Shown: positions 22,998 through 33,805 of the stretch, piece by piece | Layout of the letters: each line of letters begins with the position of its first letter | Numbering within the stretch: position 1 is the stretch's first letter | The notes under the pieces: model-generated | The model's input: only the letters and a program-made list of their open reading frames with translations | Databases searched by the model: none | What the model was told of the DNA's origin: nothing | NCBI RefSeq assembly: GCF_022815645.1 | Contig: NZ_JALGRO010000009.1 | Coordinates: forward strand, 44,000 to 107,999 | Direction: 5' to 3' | DNA from: Curtobacterium sp. VKM Ac-2922 | GTDB taxonomy: Bacteria > Actinomycetota > Actinomycetes > Actinomycetales > Microbacteriaceae | Length of the DNA: 64,000 nt | Position numbers and translations under genes: made by a program

Positions 22998-25325
22998 GGC
23001 GCTGACACGGTAGACGTCGTAGACGGCATCGATGCGGCGCACTGCGTTGAGCACGCGGTCCAGGTGCGTGGTGTCACCCATCTCGAACACGAACCGTGAC
23101 AGGGCCAGCCGGTCGGACGAGGTGGAGACCGTCGCCGACAGGATGTTCACGTGGTGGTCGGTCAGCACCCGGGTGACGTCGCTGAGCAGGCCCGACCGAT
23201 CGAGGGCCTCGATCTGGATCTGCACGAGGAACACCGACTTGGACGACGGCGCCCACTCGACCTCGATCATCCGGTCCGGCTCGTTCATGAGCGACTTGAC
23301 GTTGGTGCACGTGGCCTGGTGCACGGAGACGCCCTGGCCACGGGTGATGAACCCGACGATCTGGTCCCCCGGGACGGGCGTGCAGCACTTGGCGAGCTTG
23401 ACCAGGATGTCGGGTGCCCCGCGCACCAGCACGCCGCTGTCGCTGTTGCGGAGCTGCCGGCTGGTGATCTGCCGCGGGAAGGCGAGCTCGGGCTCGTCCG
23501 TCTCGGTCTCGGTCTGCACGCCGGCCAGGACCTTCTCGATGACCGACTGCGTCGACACGTGTCCCTCGCCGATGGCGGCGTAGAGCGCGGCGACGTCGTC
23601 GTACCGCATCGCCGACGCCACTTCGGAGATGGAGTCCTGGCTCATGATGCGCTGGAGCGGCAGGTTCTGCTTGCGCATGGCCCGTGCGATCGCGTCGCGG
23701 CCCTGCTCGATCGCCTCTTCGCGGCGCTCCTTGGTGAACCACTGCTTGATCTTGTTGCGCGCACGGGGACTGCGGACGAACGTCAGCCAGTCCTGGCTGG
23801 GGCCGGAGTCGGGGTTCTTCGACGTGAAGATCTCGACGACGTCACCGCTCGACAGCGAGCTCTCGAGCGGGACGAGCCGGCCGTTGACCTTGGCGCCCAT
23901 CGTGCGGTGCCCGATCTCGGTGTGCACGGCGTACGCGAAGTCGACCGGGGTGGCCCCGGCAGGCAGACCGATCACCTTGCCCTGCGGCGTGAAGACGTAG
24001 GTCTCCTTCGCACCGATCTCGTACCGCAGCGAGTCGAGGAACTCCCCCGGGTCGCTGGTCTCGGCCTGCCAGTCGGTGATGTGCGCCAGCCACGCCATGT
24101 CCTGGTCGGTCTGGCTCGAGCTGTCGACGTCACGACCGGCTGCGCGCTGCTTGTACTTCCAGTGGGCCGCGACGCCGAACTCGGCACGCTGGTGCATCTC
24201 GTGGGTGCGGATCTGGATCTCGACCGGGCGACCCTGCGGTCCGAGGACCGAGGTGTGCAACGACTGGTAGAGGTTGAACTTGGGTGTGGCGATGTAGTCC
24301 TTGAACCGACCGGGCAGCGGCGTCCACCGCGCGTGGACCGAGCCGAGCATCGCGTAGCAGTCGCGCACGGTCGGCACCAGGACGCGGATCCCGACCAGGT
24401 CGTAGATCTCGTCGAACTCGCGCCCGCGCACGATCATCTTCTGGTAGATCGAGTAGTACTGCTTCGGACGACCCATCACGTCGCCGCGGACCTTGGCGGC
24501 CTTCAGGTCCTTCTTCAGCGTGCCGATGACGTTCTGCACGAACTGCTCGCGCTTGGGCTGCCGTTCCTTGACCAGGCTGTCGATCTCGACGTAGAGCTTC
24601 GGGTGCAGCACCGCGAAGGACAGGTCCTCGAGCTCGAGCTTGATCATCTGGATGCCCAGGCGGTGCGCGAGCGGCGCGTAGATCTCGAGCGTCTCCTTGG
24701 CCTTGCGCGTGGCCGACGTCGACTCGACGAACCCCCACGTACGGGCGTTGTGCAGGCGGTCGGCGAGCTTGATGACGAGCACGCGGATGTCCTTCGACAT
24801 CGCGATCACCATCTTGCGGACGGTCTCGGCCTGGGCGCTGTCGCCGTACTTGACCTTGTCGAGCTTCGTGACGCCGTCGACGAGCATCGCGATCTCGTCG
24901 CCGAAGTCGTGCCGGAGCTGGTCGAGCTGGTAGTCGGTGTCCTCGACCGTGTCGTGCAGCAGCGCGGCGGCGATCGTGATCGTCCCGATGCCCAGGTCGG
25001 CGAGGATCTGCGCGACGGCCACCGGGTGCGTGATGTACGGCTCGCCGGACTTGCGCTTCTGCCCGTCGTGCGCGCGCTCGGCGACGGAGTACGCCCGCTC
25101 GATCAGGGTGATGTCGGCCTTGGGGTGGTGCGACCGGACGGTACGGATCAGGGTGTCGACCGCGCCGGCCGGCTGCGCTCGCGAGAAGAGGCGCGGGAGC
25201 AGGCCGCGGAGTGCGCTGAGGTTGCCGGTGGTGTTCGGGCCGAGCGGACTGGTGGGCAGCGATGTCGATCCGGGGCGGCTCGGGAGCGAGTCGTCCTGTC
25301 TCGCTGACTCACGGATGTCCGTCAT
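22992..25325 (-). CDS. rel: bifunctional (p)ppGpp synthetase/hydrolase Rel
   Basis: A 777-residue long RSH protein that makes and destroys (p)ppGpp, the stringent-response alarmone. The hydrolase domain keeps HDTVEDT (about residue 123). The synthetase domain (about 245-365) has RFKDYIATPK and YQSLHTSVLG; RxKD is the form seen in bifunctional enzymes. TGS (about 430-490) and a C-terminal ACT domain (about 695-775) follow. GGAGG lies upstream of the ATG, with a possible -10 TAGTGT further up. It ends a long leftward block and follows the rhodanese gene. Confidence 0.96.
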   Translation of the reverse strand: MTDIRESARQDDSLPSRPGSTSLPTSPLGPNTTGNLSALRGLLPRLFSRAQPAGAVDTLIRTVRSHHPKADITLIERAYSVAERAHDGQKRKSGEPYITHPVAVAQILADLGIGTITIAAALLHDTVEDTDYQLDQLRHDFGDEIAMLVDGVTKLDKVKYGDSAQAETVRKMVIAMSKDIRVLVIKLADRLHNARTWGFVESTSATRKAKETLEIYAPLAHRLGIQMIKLELEDLSFAVLHPKLYVEIDSLVKERQPKREQFVQNVIGTLKKDLKAAKVRGDVMGRPKQYYSIYQKMIVRGREFDEIYDLVGIRVLVPTVRDCYAMLGSVHARWTPLPGRFKDYIATPKFNLYQSLHTSVLGPQGRPVEIQIRTHEMHQRAEFGVAAHWKYKQRAAGRDVDSSSQTDQDMAWLAHITDWQAETSDPGEFLDSLRYEIGAKETYVFTPQGKVIGLPAGATPVDFAYAVHTEIGHRTMGAKVNGRLVPLESSLSSGDVVEIFTSKNPDSGPSQDWLTFVRSPRARNKIKQWFTKERREEAIEQGRDAIARAMRKQNLPLQRIMSQDSISEVASAMRYDDVAALYAAIGEGHVSTQSVIEKVLAGVQTETETDEPELAFPRQITSRQLRNSDSGVLVRGAPDILVKLAKCCTPVPGDQIVGFITRGQGVSVHQATCTNVKSLMNEPDRMIEVEWAPSSKSVFLVQIQIEALDRSGLLSDVTRVLTDHHVNILSATVSTSSDRLALSRFVFEMGDTTHLDRVLNAVRRIDAVYDVYRVSAG

Positions 25326-25370
25326 GCTGCGCCTCCAGGGACCTGATCCGACAACACTACGCGCGTCGGG

Positions 25371-25718
25371 TCAGTGCCCGTGACCGCGTTCGCCCGCGGC
25401 GTCGTGGGCGCCCGGGCGCACGACCGGGCCGCCCTCGGCTTCCCAGGCCACCATGCCGCCCGACAGGTTGACCGCGGGGACGCCCTGCTGTTCGAGCGCC
25501 TGCACCACCCGCGCCGACCGCATACCCGAGTGGCACACGACGATCGCGGGCTGGTCGGCGGACTCGATCTCGGTCCACCGTTCAGCGAACTCGGACGTCG
25601 GCACGAGCGTGGCCTGGGGCGCGTGGACCTCGTCCCACTCGTGCTGCTCACGCACGTCGTACAGCCGGGCGCCGGCAGCGATCCGCGCGAGCGCCTGGTC
25701 GGTCGTGATCTGGTCCAT
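25371..25718 (-). CDS. rhodanese-like domain protein
   Basis: A 115-residue single rhodanese domain, a possible sulfurtransferase. It has LYDVREQHEWDEVHAP and the active-site loop CHSGMRSAR with the catalytic Cys. The C-terminus is His/Gly-rich. It sits 6 bp after secF, in the place where apt lies in M. tuberculosis (secF-apt-rel). Confidence 0.92.
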   Translation of the reverse strand: MDQITTDQALARIAAGARLYDVREQHEWDEVHAPQATLVPTSEFAERWTEIESADQPAIVVCHSGMRSARVVQALEQQGVPAVNLSGGMVAWEAEGGPVVRPGAHDAAGERGHGH

Positions 25719-25724
25719 GTCGTC

Positions 25725-26723
25725 TCAGACCTCGGCCGGAGCGTCCGCCACGGCGCGCTTCGCCGCAGCCGCCTGCTTCTTGGCGTCCGCCTGCTTGATC
25801 TTCGGCTCGCCCTCGCGCAGGTGCGCGTACATCGGCGACGCGATGAAGATGGTCGAGTACGTGCCGACGATGATGCCGATGAACAGCGCGAGCGAGATGT
25901 CCCGGAGGGTGCCGGCACCGAGCACGTACGACCCGATGAACAGGATCGCCGCGACCGGCAGCAGGGCGACGACCGAGGTGTTGATCGACCGGACCAGCGT
26001 CTGGTTGACCGCGAGGTTCACCGACTGCACGAACGTGCGGTGCGATTCCTGCGCCGTGTTCTCGCGCACCTTGTCGAACACGACGACCGTGTCGTACAAC
26101 GAGTAGCCCAGGATCGTCAGGAACCCGATGACCGCGGCCGGGGTGACCTCGAGGCCGACGATCCCGTACACGCCCGCGGTGATCAGCAGGTCGTGGAGCA
26201 GGGCGGCCATGGCGGACAGCGACATCTTCCAGGTGCGGAAGTACAGCGCCATGAAGACGGCCGCCAACGCGAGGAAGATGATCAGACCGCGGACGGCCTG
26301 GGACAGCACGTCGGCACCCCACGTCGCGCCGATGAAGGTCGACGCGACCTCGCCGGAGTCGACGTTGTAGGCGTCCGCGAGCGCGCCCTGCACCTGTGTG
26401 GTCTGCGCGTCGGTCAGCTGACCGGTCTGCACGCGGATGCCGTGCGTCCCGAGCTGCGAGACGCGCGGGATCTCGTCGGGCACGATCTTCTCGACCGTGT
26501 TCGTCGCGAGGTTCTGGTCGAGGTTCTTGACGTCCGAGATGGTGAACTCGGATCCGCCGGTGAACTCGATGCCGAGCTGGTACCCGCCGCGGAGCCACGG
26601 CACCGCGAGCGAGATGACGATCGCTGCCAGGGCGATCAGGTACCACAGGCGACGGCGCCCGACGATGTCGTACGACCGCTTGCCCGTGTAGAGGTCGTTC
26701 CCGAACTGGCTGAAGCTCGCCAT
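25725..26723 (-). CDS. secF: protein translocase subunit SecF
   Basis: A 332-residue membrane protein with six predicted helices and a periplasmic loop after helix 1 that begins with the conserved GIEFTGGSEF. Later blocks include GYSLYDTVVVFDKVREN and the C-terminal GTYSTIFIASP. With SecD and YajC it uses the proton gradient to help pull exported proteins through SecYEG. It overlaps secD by 1 bp (TGATG). Confidence 0.97.
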   Translation of the reverse strand: MASFSQFGNDLYTGKRSYDIVGRRRLWYLIALAAIVISLAVPWLRGGYQLGIEFTGGSEFTISDVKNLDQNLATNTVEKIVPDEIPRVSQLGTHGIRVQTGQLTDAQTTQVQGALADAYNVDSGEVASTFIGATWGADVLSQAVRGLIIFLALAAVFMALYFRTWKMSLSAMAALLHDLLITAGVYGIVGLEVTPAAVIGFLTILGYSLYDTVVVFDKVRENTAQESHRTFVQSVNLAVNQTLVRSINTSVVALLPVAAILFIGSYVLGAGTLRDISLALFIGIIVGTYSTIFIASPMYAHLREGEPKIKQADAKKQAAAAKRAVADAPAEV

Positions 26724-28459
26724 CAGCTGTCCTTCCCGTTCGGCGTCTCGCCGTTGCCGGCCTTGCGCTCGGCGATGGTCTGTCGTCGCTGTGCCTCGCC
26801 GGCACTGCGCTGGCGCTTGCCGTCCACGACGGGTGCGCGGAACTGCGCACGACCGCGGTACACGGCACCCAGGGCCGACGGATCGAGTCCGGAGAACCGG
26901 TGCCCCTCGTTGAAGAAGCGGCGGCGGGAGATCAGCTGCAGCATCGGGTGGGTGAAGAGGATCACGACCACGACGTCGATGAGCGTCGTCAGGAGCAGCG
27001 TGAACGCGAAGCCCTTCACGTCGCTGACGGCGAGGATGTAGAGCACGATCGCGGCCAGGAAGTTGATCGAGTCGGACGCGATGATCGTGCGGAAGGCGCG
27101 ACGCCACCCGGCATCGACCGCTCCCTCGAGCGCACGGCCTTCGCGGAGTTCGTCGCGGATGCGCTCGAAGTAGACGATGAAGGAGTCCGCGGTGATGCCG
27201 ATCGCGACGATCAACCCCGCCACACCGGCCAACGACAACCGGTAGTCGACCCGCCAGGACATGATCGCGATCACCAGGTACGTCAGCGCGGCAGCGACTC
27301 CGAGCGAGAGGACCGTGACGAAGGCCAGCGCCCGGTACTGGATCACCGAGTAGATGATGACCAGGATCAACCCGATCAGGCCCGCGACGAGTCCGCCGAT
27401 GAGCTGCGCGGTGCCGAGGGTCGCCGAGATGTTCTCGTTCGACTGCACCTTGAAGTTGATCGGCAGCGCGCCGTACTTCAGCTGGTCGGCGAGGGTCTTG
27501 GCGGACTCGGCCGTGAACGACCCGCTGATCTGCGCCTTGCCGTTCGTGATCGCGCTGTTGGTCGTCGGCGCGGTGATCACGTTGCCGTCGAGCACGATCG
27601 CGAACTGGTTCTGCGGCTGCTGGAGCTTGACCAGGCGGTTCGTGACCGTGGCGAAGTCCTTGGTGCCGGCACCGTTGAACGTCAGGTTGACGGCCCACTC
27701 GCCGGTCGTGGTGCCCTGCGACGAGGTCGCCAGGCCGGAGGTCGCGTTGCTGATGTCCGCCCCGGAGACCTCGACCGGCCCCAGGATGAACTTCGACGTG
27801 CCGTCCTGGTCGCACGTGACCAGGGGCTGGTCGTCGCGCGCCGCGGTGACGTCGTCCGGCGCCTTGCAGTTGTAGTTCGTGTACAGGTCCTGCAGTCGCG
27901 GCGACGCCCAGTTGAGGTCGCTCGCGTTGGTCGGCTTGGCGGTCGGCGTGGCCGGCAGCGACGCGGGCGGCGAGTACGGCGTCGGGGACGCGGTGGACCC
28001 GGACTTCCCGCCGACCGAGGTGTCGGTCGCCGCCTCGGTGTAGAGCACCGGACGGAAGGTCAGCTTGGCAGCGGCCTCGATGCGCGAGATCGTCTGCTGG
28101 TCCGGCTTGCCCGGGATCGACACGACGATGTTGTTGGCACCCTGCGTGTTGATCTCGGACTCGGAGACACCGGTCGCGTCGATGCGCTGCCGGATGATGT
28201 CGACGGCCTGCTTGAGCTGGTCGGAGGTGACCGAGTCGCCGCTGGTGCTCTGCGCCGCCAGGGTCAGCTGCGTGCCGCCCTGCAGGTCGAGCGCGAGTTC
28301 GGGGACCCAGCTGGCCCCGGCGAACCACTTGCCCGTGGTGTCCTTGGTGGTGCTGGCGAGGATCGAGGCCGCCGTGTTCAGGCCGGCCAGGATCGCCATG
28401 ATGATCACCAACCAGGTGAGCGAGCGCAGCGCTTTCTTGACGGGGGTCGGTCGTGCCAC
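26723..28459 (-). CDS. secD: protein translocase subunit SecD
   Basis: A 578-residue RND-type membrane protein. Helix 1 is at about 14-34, followed by the D1 start ALDLQGGTQLTL and a large extracytoplasmic region with an actinobacterial Ser/Pro/Thr insertion (about 145-170). The C-terminal five helices include GLTADSF-like ATITADSFIVYFERIRDE. It starts with GTG at 28459. Middle gene of yajC-secD-secF. Confidence 0.96.
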   Translation of the reverse strand: MARPTPVKKALRSLTWLVIIMAILAGLNTAASILASTTKDTTGKWFAGASWVPELALDLQGGTQLTLAAQSTSGDSVTSDQLKQAVDIIRQRIDATGVSESEINTQGANNIVVSIPGKPDQQTISRIEAAAKLTFRPVLYTEAATDTSVGGKSGSTASPTPYSPPASLPATPTAKPTNASDLNWASPRLQDLYTNYNCKAPDDVTAARDDQPLVTCDQDGTSKFILGPVEVSGADISNATSGLATSSQGTTTGEWAVNLTFNGAGTKDFATVTNRLVKLQQPQNQFAIVLDGNVITAPTTNSAITNGKAQISGSFTAESAKTLADQLKYGALPINFKVQSNENISATLGTAQLIGGLVAGLIGLILVIIYSVIQYRALAFVTVLSLGVAAALTYLVIAIMSWRVDYRLSLAGVAGLIVAIGITADSFIVYFERIRDELREGRALEGAVDAGWRRAFRTIIASDSINFLAAIVLYILAVSDVKGFAFTLLLTTLIDVVVVILFTHPMLQLISRRRFFNEGHRFSGLDPSALGAVYRGRAQFRAPVVDGKRQRSAGEAQRRQTIAERKAGNGETPNGKDS

Positions 28460-28553
28460 CGGCAGTCTCGTCTTTCTGTCAGTTCGTCGGCGCGCACGCC
28501 GGACGAAGCGGTGTCACCGCCGGGTCACGGTCGTGTCCCGGCGGCCCGGTGGT

Positions 28554-28940
28554 TCAGTCTTCGGTCTTGCGCTTGGTCTGCTCGGCGTCGTCGGCACGCT
28601 CGCCGTAGACGGGCTCGCCGTTGAGCTCGGCGACGGGCTTGTGCTCGTCTTCCGGCGTGGCGGTGGTCTCGATGTCGGATGCGCTGTCGTCCACGACGCG
28701 CGAGAGCGTCTGGCGGTGCACGGTCACGACGGTGCCCGGTGCGATCTCGACGTCGGCGGTGACCTTCTCGTCGTCGACGGACAGCAGCGTGCCGTAGAGA
28801 CCGAAGGACAGCATCACGCGAGCACCCGGCACCATCTTGGTGGCGAGCTCACCCTGCTGCTTCTTGCGCTTGCGGCTGTTGTAGAACATGAAGGCCGCGA
28901 ACGCCACGACGATGACGATGAGGATGACTTCTTGACCCAT
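28554..28940 (-). CDS. yajC: preprotein translocase subunit YajC
   Basis: A 128-residue protein with one N-terminal helix (about 4-22) and the conserved cytoplasmic core GARVMLSFGLYGTLLSVDDE, then an acidic tail. YajC binds SecDF. It precedes secD by 94 bp and follows ruvB by 72 bp. Confidence 0.93.
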   Translation of the reverse strand: MGQEVILIVIVVAFAAFMFYNSRKRKKQQGELATKMVPGARVMLSFGLYGTLLSVDDEKVTADVEIAPGTVVTVHRQTLSRVVDDSASDIETTATPEDEHKPVAELNGEPVYGERADDAEQTKRKTED

Positions 28941-29012
28941 GATTGCGATGCCTTCTCTGGTATTTCGGTTTCGGGCCGTAGCAGTCTAGGGCACGTGGCT
29001 GTGGCTGACGGC

Positions 29013-30059
29013 TCAGCCGGGTTGGTCGTCGTCGAACAGCCCGGGTTGTGGGCCGACGCCCCCGGCGCCGGGGGTGAGCCCGAAGTGCCGCCAGGCCGCC
29101 GGTGTCGCGATGCGCCCGCGCGGCGTGCGCGTCACCAGCCCGATCCGGACCAGGAACGGTTCCACGACCGACTCGATGGTCTCGGCTTCTTCGCCGACGG
29201 AGACCGCCAGGGTGTTCAGGCCGACCGGTCCGCCGTCGAACCGGGTGAGCATGATCTCGAGCACGGCACGGTCGAGCCGGTCGAGGCCGTACTCGTCGAC
29301 GTCGTACAGCTCGAGGGCGCCCTGCACCGCGGTCATGCCGTCGCGGGTGCCGTGCACCAGCGCGTAGTCCCGCACGCGGCGCAGCAGCCGGTTCGCGATG
29401 CGGGGTGTCCCCCGCGACCGCCCGGCGATCTCGCGCAGCGCGAAGCGGTCGAAGTCGAGTTCGAGCAGGTGGGCCGCCCGGATCAGGACCTGTTCGAGCT
29501 CGTCACGCTCGTAGAACTCGAGGTGGGCCGTGAATCCGAAGCGGTCGCGCAGCGGGTTGGGCAGCAGGCCGGCGCGTGTCGTGGCACCGACCAGCGTGAA
29601 GGGCGCCAGTTCGAGCGGGATGCTGGTCGCGCCGGCACCCTTGCCCACCATGACGTCGATGCGGAAGTCCTCCATCGCCAGGTAGAGCATCTCTTCTGCC
29701 GAGCGCGCCATGCGGTGGATCTCGTCGATGAACAGGACCTCGCCCGGCATCAGCGAGGACAGCACGGCGGCAAGGTCGCCCGCGTGCTGGATCGCCGGCC
29801 CGCTGGACATGCGCAGCGGGCGGGAGGACTCGTGCGCGACGATCATCGCGAGCGTGGTCTTGCCGAGACCGGGAGGCCCCGCCATCAGGATGTGGTCGGG
29901 CGTGCGGTCCTGCATCGCCGCCGCCTTGAGCAACAGGTCGAGCTGGCCCCGGACCTTGCGCTGGCCCACGAACTCGGCGAGTGACTTCGGGCGGAGGGCA
30001 CCCTCGAAGGCGAGTTCTTCGGGTGACTGCGCGTCGGCCGCCGTGATGCCGCCGCTCAC
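29013..30059 (-). CDS. ruvB: Holliday junction branch-migration helicase RuvB
   Basis: A 348-residue AAA+ motor that drives branch migration with RuvA. Walker A is [12 protein letters not shown] (about 64), Walker B is FIDEIHRM (about 113), and sensor 1 is GATTRAG. The winged-helix end includes TPRGR. GTG start; its first 4 bases overlap ruvA's stop (GTGA). Confidence 0.97.
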   Translation of the reverse strand: MSGGITAADAQSPEELAFEGALRPKSLAEFVGQRKVRGQLDLLLKAAAMQDRTPDHILMAGPPGLGKTTLAMIVAHESSRPLRMSSGPAIQHAGDLAAVLSSLMPGEVLFIDEIHRMARSAEEMLYLAMEDFRIDVMVGKGAGATSIPLELAPFTLVGATTRAGLLPNPLRDRFGFTAHLEFYERDELEQVLIRAAHLLELDFDRFALREIAGRSRGTPRIANRLLRRVRDYALVHGTRDGMTAVQGALELYDVDEYGLDRLDRAVLEIMLTRFDGGPVGLNTLAVSVGEEAETIESVVEPFLVRIGLVTRTPRGRIATPAAWRHFGLTPGAGGVGPQPGLFDDDQPG

Positions 30060-30676
30060 CGGCCGGCTCCGGTGGGACGGAGGGCGCCGAGCGCGGCACG
30101 GAGCAGCGCCTGCGTGCCCATCGCCGCCACACCGGGCTCGCTCGCGATGGTGTCGTCGACGGCGCTGCGGGCAGCGTCTTCGCGCCAGCCCAGTCCGACG
30201 AGGGCGATGACGACGTCCTCGGAGGCCGGGTGCGCGGTCGTGCCCCGGGAACCCGTGGGCAGCGTGGGCGTCTCGAAGGCGGCGAGCTTGCCCGAGAGCG
30301 CGACGATGATGAGCTTGGCGGTCTTCGGGCCGATGCCGGAGACCTTGCGGAACGCCCCGTCGTCGTCCTTCGCCACCGCGTTGGCGATCTGGGCCGGGTC
30401 CATCGCACCGAGGACGCCCAGTGCCGACTTGGGGCCGACACCGGACACGCTGCGCAGGAGGTCGAAGACGCGCAGTGCGTCGGTGGACTCGAACCCGAAC
30501 AGCAGATGCTCGTCCTCACGCACGATCATCGCGGTGCGGACGAACACCTCGGAGCCGTGGCGCATGGTGAGGGCGTGTGCGGGCGTGACGGTGACCAGGT
30601 AGCCGACCCCGCCGACGTCGATCACGACCGACGACCCCGCGATGTCGATGCAGGTGCCCCGGAGACTCGCGATCAT
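30056..30676 (-). CDS. ruvA: Holliday junction-binding protein RuvA
   Basis: A 206-residue subunit that forms the tetrameric platform for the four-way junction. It opens with [12 protein letters not shown] (OB fold) and carries two helix-hairpin-helix motifs ([11 protein letters not shown] and [10 protein letters not shown]), then a C-terminal RuvB-contact domain. It overlaps both neighbours by 4 bp. Confidence 0.96.
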   Translation of the reverse strand: MIASLRGTCIDIAGSSVVIDVGGVGYLVTVTPAHALTMRHGSEVFVRTAMIVREDEHLLFGFESTDALRVFDLLRSVSGVGPKSALGVLGAMDPAQIANAVAKDDDGAFRKVSGIGPKTAKLIIVALSGKLAAFETPTLPTGSRGTTAHPASEDVVIALVGLGWREDAARSAVDDTIASEPGVAAMGTQALLRAALGALRPTGAGR

Positions 30677-31365
30677 GCCCCGAGCCTACGGGCACCCGCC
30701 GACGCGCCGGACCCGCCGCGCGGTGCGCCCGACGGGCCGCGAGGAACGCCAGAGCCACCACGCTGGGCGGCTGCTGCGGCTCGTGCCAGGGGTGACGCGG
30801 CCGTGCGCCCGCCGGTGCCGGCCTGCGCGTCCCGCCACGCGCGCTGCGCCGGCGTGAGCACCGCGGAACTCGCGCCGACCGCGTCGGGTGCGCCGAGCCT
30901 CCACGCGTGGCACACGGCCAGCGCGAGCGCGTCGGCCGCGTCGGCGGGCTTCGGCGCTTCGGCCAGGCCGAGGATCCGCGCGATCATCGTCTGCACCTGC
31001 GCCTTGTCCGCGTTGCCGTACCCCGTGACGGCGGCCTTGACCTCGGACGGGGTGTGGAGCCCGACGGGGATCCCGCGCGAGGCAGCGGCGTGGAGTGCCA
31101 GGCCGGACGCCTGCGCGGTGCCCATCACGGTGCGGACGTTCGCCTGCGCGAACACGCGCTCCACCGCGACGGCGTCGGGGTGGTGCCGTTCGATCTGTTC
31201 GGCGATGCCGCTGGCGATGAGGACCAGCCGCTGCTCGAGCGCCATGTCCGACGGCGTGCGGACCACCGTGACGTGCACGAGCCGGGCGCGGCGGTCGGGC
31301 GTCACCTCGACCACGCCCACACCGCACCGGGTCAGCCCGGGATCGACCCCGAGCACGCGGAGCAC
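30673..31365 (-). CDS. ruvC: Holliday junction resolvase RuvC
   Basis: A 230-residue endonuclease that cuts Holliday junctions. Catalytic acids are visible in [10 protein letters not shown] (Asp7), [11 protein letters not shown] (Glu) and [10 protein letters not shown] (Asp pair). The GTG at 31365 starts exactly at the conserved first strand, 5 bp after the yebC stop; the frame extends upstream but within yebC. Beyond about residue 185 there is a Gly/Pro/Arg/Ala-rich tail not found in E. coli RuvC. Confidence 0.95.
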   Translation of the reverse strand: MLRVLGVDPGLTRCGVGVVEVTPDRRARLVHVTVVRTPSDMALEQRLVLIASGIAEQIERHHPDAVAVERVFAQANVRTVMGTAQASGLALHAAASRGIPVGLHTPSEVKAAVTGYGNADKAQVQTMIARILGLAEAPKPADAADALALAVCHAWRLGAPDAVGASSAVLTPAQRAWRDAQAGTGGRTAASPLARAAAAAQRGGSGVPRGPSGAPRGGSGASAGARRLGA

Positions 31366-31370
31366 GAGGG

Positions 31371-32135
31371 CTAGTCCTCGTCCTCGTCGAGCTCGGCCTG
31401 CACCTCGGCGGGGATGTCGAAGTTCGCGTAGACGTTCTGCACGTCGTCGCAGTCCTCGAGCGCGTCGATCAGCTTGAAGACCTTGCGGGCCGTCTCGGCG
31501 TCGATCGGGACCTTGAGCCCGGGCACGAACTCGGCGTCGGCGGAGTCGTAGTCGATGCCGGCATCCTGCAGCGCCGTGCGGGCCGCGACCAGGTCGGACG
31601 CCTCGGAGATGACCTCGAATCCACCGCCCTGGTCGATGACGTCCTCGACGCCGGCGTCGAGCACCGCTGTCATGACGTCGTCCTCGGACAGGCCGTCGAC
31701 CTTGGTGACCGAGATGACGCCCTTGCGCGCGAAGTTGTAGGCGACGCTGCCCGGGTCGGCCATGGTGCCGCCGTTCCGCGACATCGTCGTGCGGACTTCG
31801 GCGGCCGCGCGGTTCTTGTTGTCGGTGAGGCACTCGATGAGCATCGCGACGCCGTTGGCGGCGTAGCCCTCGTACATGATGGTCGTGTACTCGATCGACT
31901 CACCGGTCAGACCGGCACCGCGCTTGATCGCGCGGTCGATGTTGTCGTTCGGCACCGAGGTCTTCTTGGCCTTCTGCACGGCGTCGACCAGCGTCGGGTT
32001 GCCCGACATGTCGGCGCCGCCCATCTTCGCGGCGACCTCGATGTTCTTGATGAGCTTCGCGAACGACTTGGCACGGCGACCGTCGATGACGGCCTTCTTG
32101 TGCTTCGTCGTCGCCCACTTGGAATGCCCGGACAC
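31371..32135 (-). CDS. yebC: YebC/TACO1-family regulatory protein
   Basis: A 254-residue protein with the standard start [14 protein letters not shown] and the typical GKSFAKL-like [16 protein letters not shown]. Family members act as translation factors for difficult peptides and have also been described as DNA-binding regulators. GTG start with AAGGAG upstream. Its place ahead of ruvCAB is conserved in actinobacteria. Confidence 0.94.
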   Translation of the reverse strand: MSGHSKWATTKHKKAVIDGRRAKSFAKLIKNIEVAAKMGGADMSGNPTLVDAVQKAKKTSVPNDNIDRAIKRGAGLTGESIEYTTIMYEGYAANGVAMLIECLTDNKNRAAAEVRTTMSRNGGTMADPGSVAYNFARKGVISVTKVDGLSEDDVMTAVLDAGVEDVIDQGGGFEVISEASDLVAARTALQDAGIDYDSADAEFVPGLKVPIDAETARKVFKLIDALEDCDDVQNVYANFDIPAEVQAELDEDED

Positions 32136-32234
32136 GGTTCTCCTTGCGTCTTGCGGAAAGTCGACCTCAGTTTACCGGCCTGGAGGCGCGGTGTGCTCCC
32201 GGCGCGCTGGCCCGGTGGACAGGCGGGTAAGGTC

Positions 32235-32846
32235 TCAGGCGCTGTGGACGAGGTCGAGGAAGCGCCGGTGGAAGCGGTCCTCGCCGGCGACCTCGGGGTG
32301 GAAGGCACTGGCGATGACGTTGCCCTGCTGCACGGCGACGACCTGCCCGTCGGCCAGGGCACCGAGCACGTGGACCCCCGCACCGTGCTGTTCGACCACG
32401 GGCGCGCGGATGAACACCGCGTGCACCGGGGCGTCGCCGAGGTCGGGCATCGGGATGTCCGTCTCGAACGAGTCGTTCTGGCTGCCGAACGCGTTGCGCC
32501 GGACCGTGGTGTCCAGGACACCGAGCGTGTGCTGCCCGGCGATCGCGTTCGTGATCCTGTCGCTCAGCATGATCATGCCGGCGCACGTGCCGTACGTCGG
32601 CAGTCCGTCGCGGATCGCCTGGCTGAGCGGCTGGGCGACACCGAACGCACGGGACAGCTTGTCCATCACGCTCGACTCGCCACCGGGGATCACGACACCG
32701 TGCAGCGACGCGATCTCCTCCGGACGCCGCAGCGGCACGACCTCGGCACCGAGCACCGTCAGCGACGCGATGTGCTCACGGAAGTCACCCTGCAGTGCGA
32801 GCACCCCGATGCGGGGCGCCGCACCAGCGGTCGGACTACCAGCCAC
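32235..32846 (-). CDS. pdxT: PLP synthase glutaminase subunit PdxT
   Basis: A 203-residue class I glutaminase that supplies ammonia to PdxS. The triad is visible: Cys in [10 protein letters not shown] and His/Glu in [10 protein letters not shown], plus [10 protein letters not shown]. The GTG at 32846 lies inside the last codons of pdxS (11-bp overlap), suggesting coupled translation; the apparent longer frame is pdxS antisense to nothing real. Confidence 0.95.
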   Translation of the reverse strand: MAGSPTAGAAPRIGVLALQGDFREHIASLTVLGAEVVPLRRPEEIASLHGVVIPGGESSVMDKLSRAFGVAQPLSQAIRDGLPTYGTCAGMIMLSDRITNAIAGQHTLGVLDTTVRRNAFGSQNDSFETDIPMPDLGDAPVHAVFIRAPVVEQHGAGVHVLGALADGQVVAVQQGNVIASAFHPEVAGEDRFHRRFLDLVHSA

Positions 32847-33762
32847 GCTCGGCGAGGCGGTGCGGCGCGGGGACGTCGGCGACGTTGATGCCGACCATCG
32901 CCTCGCCCAGTCCGCGGGAGACCTCGGCGATGACCTTCGGGTCGTCGTGGAAGGTCGTCGCCTTGACGATCGCAGCGGCACGCTTGGCCGGGTCGCCGGA
33001 CTTGAAGATGCCGGATCCGACGAAGACGCCGTCCGCACCGAGCTGCATCATCATCGCGGCGTCGGCGGGGGTCGCCACACCACCGGCCGTGAACAGCACC
33101 ACGGGGAGCTTGCCGGTCGCAGCGACTTCCTTGACGATGTCGTACGGCGCCTGGAGTTCCTTGGCCGCGACGTACAGCTCGTCTTCCTTCAGGTGGCGCA
33201 GCGCCGCGATCTCCTTCGCGATGGTGCGGATGTGCTTGGTCGCCTCGGACACGTCACCGGTGCCGGCTTCACCCTTGGAGCGGATCATGGCCGCGCCCTC
33301 GGTGATGCGACGGAGCGCTTCGCCCAGGTTGGTCGCGCCGCAGACGAAGGGCGTGGTGAAGTTCCACTTGTCGATGTGGTTGACGTAGTCGGCGGGCGAC
33401 AGGACCTCGGACTCGTCGATGTAGTCGACGCCGAGCTCTTGCAGGACCTGGGCCTCGACGAAGTGGCCGATGCGGGCCTTGGCCATGACCGGGATCGACA
33501 CCGACGCGATGATCTCCTCGATCATGGACGGGTCGGACATGCGGGCGACGCCACCCTGTGCACGGATGTCGGCGGGCACGCGCTCGAGCGCCATGACCGC
33601 GGTCGCACCGGCTTCTTCCGCGATGCGTGCCTGCTCGGCGTCGACGACGTCCATGATCACGCCGCCCTTGAGCATCTCCGCCAGGCCGCGCTTGACCCGG
33701 GAGGAACCGGTGATCGAGGTGCCGTTGGTGCTGGGGTCCGGGGTGCTGGTGCTGTCGCTCAT
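32836..33762 (-). CDS. pdxS: PLP synthase synthase subunit PdxS
   Basis: A 308-residue (beta/alpha)8 enzyme that builds pyridoxal 5'-phosphate from ribose-5-phosphate, glyceraldehyde-3-phosphate and ammonia. Conserved blocks: [50 protein letters not shown] and the phosphate site [13 protein letters not shown]. The ATG at 33762 has GGATGGACGG upstream; an in-frame ATG at 33774 is an alternative. Confidence 0.96.
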   Translation of the reverse strand: MSDSTSTPDPSTNGTSITGSSRVKRGLAEMLKGGVIMDVVDAEQARIAEEAGATAVMALERVPADIRAQGGVARMSDPSMIEEIIASVSIPVMAKARIGHFVEAQVLQELGVDYIDESEVLSPADYVNHIDKWNFTTPFVCGATNLGEALRRITEGAAMIRSKGEAGTGDVSEATKHIRTIAKEIAALRHLKEDELYVAAKELQAPYDIVKEVAATGKLPVVLFTAGGVATPADAAMMMQLGADGVFVGSGIFKSGDPAKRAAAIVKATTFHDDPKVIAEVSRGLGEAMVGINVADVPAPHRLAERGW

Positions 33763-33805
33763 GATGCCGTCCATCCTAGTGCTGGACCGGCCGTGTGCGC
33801 CGCGG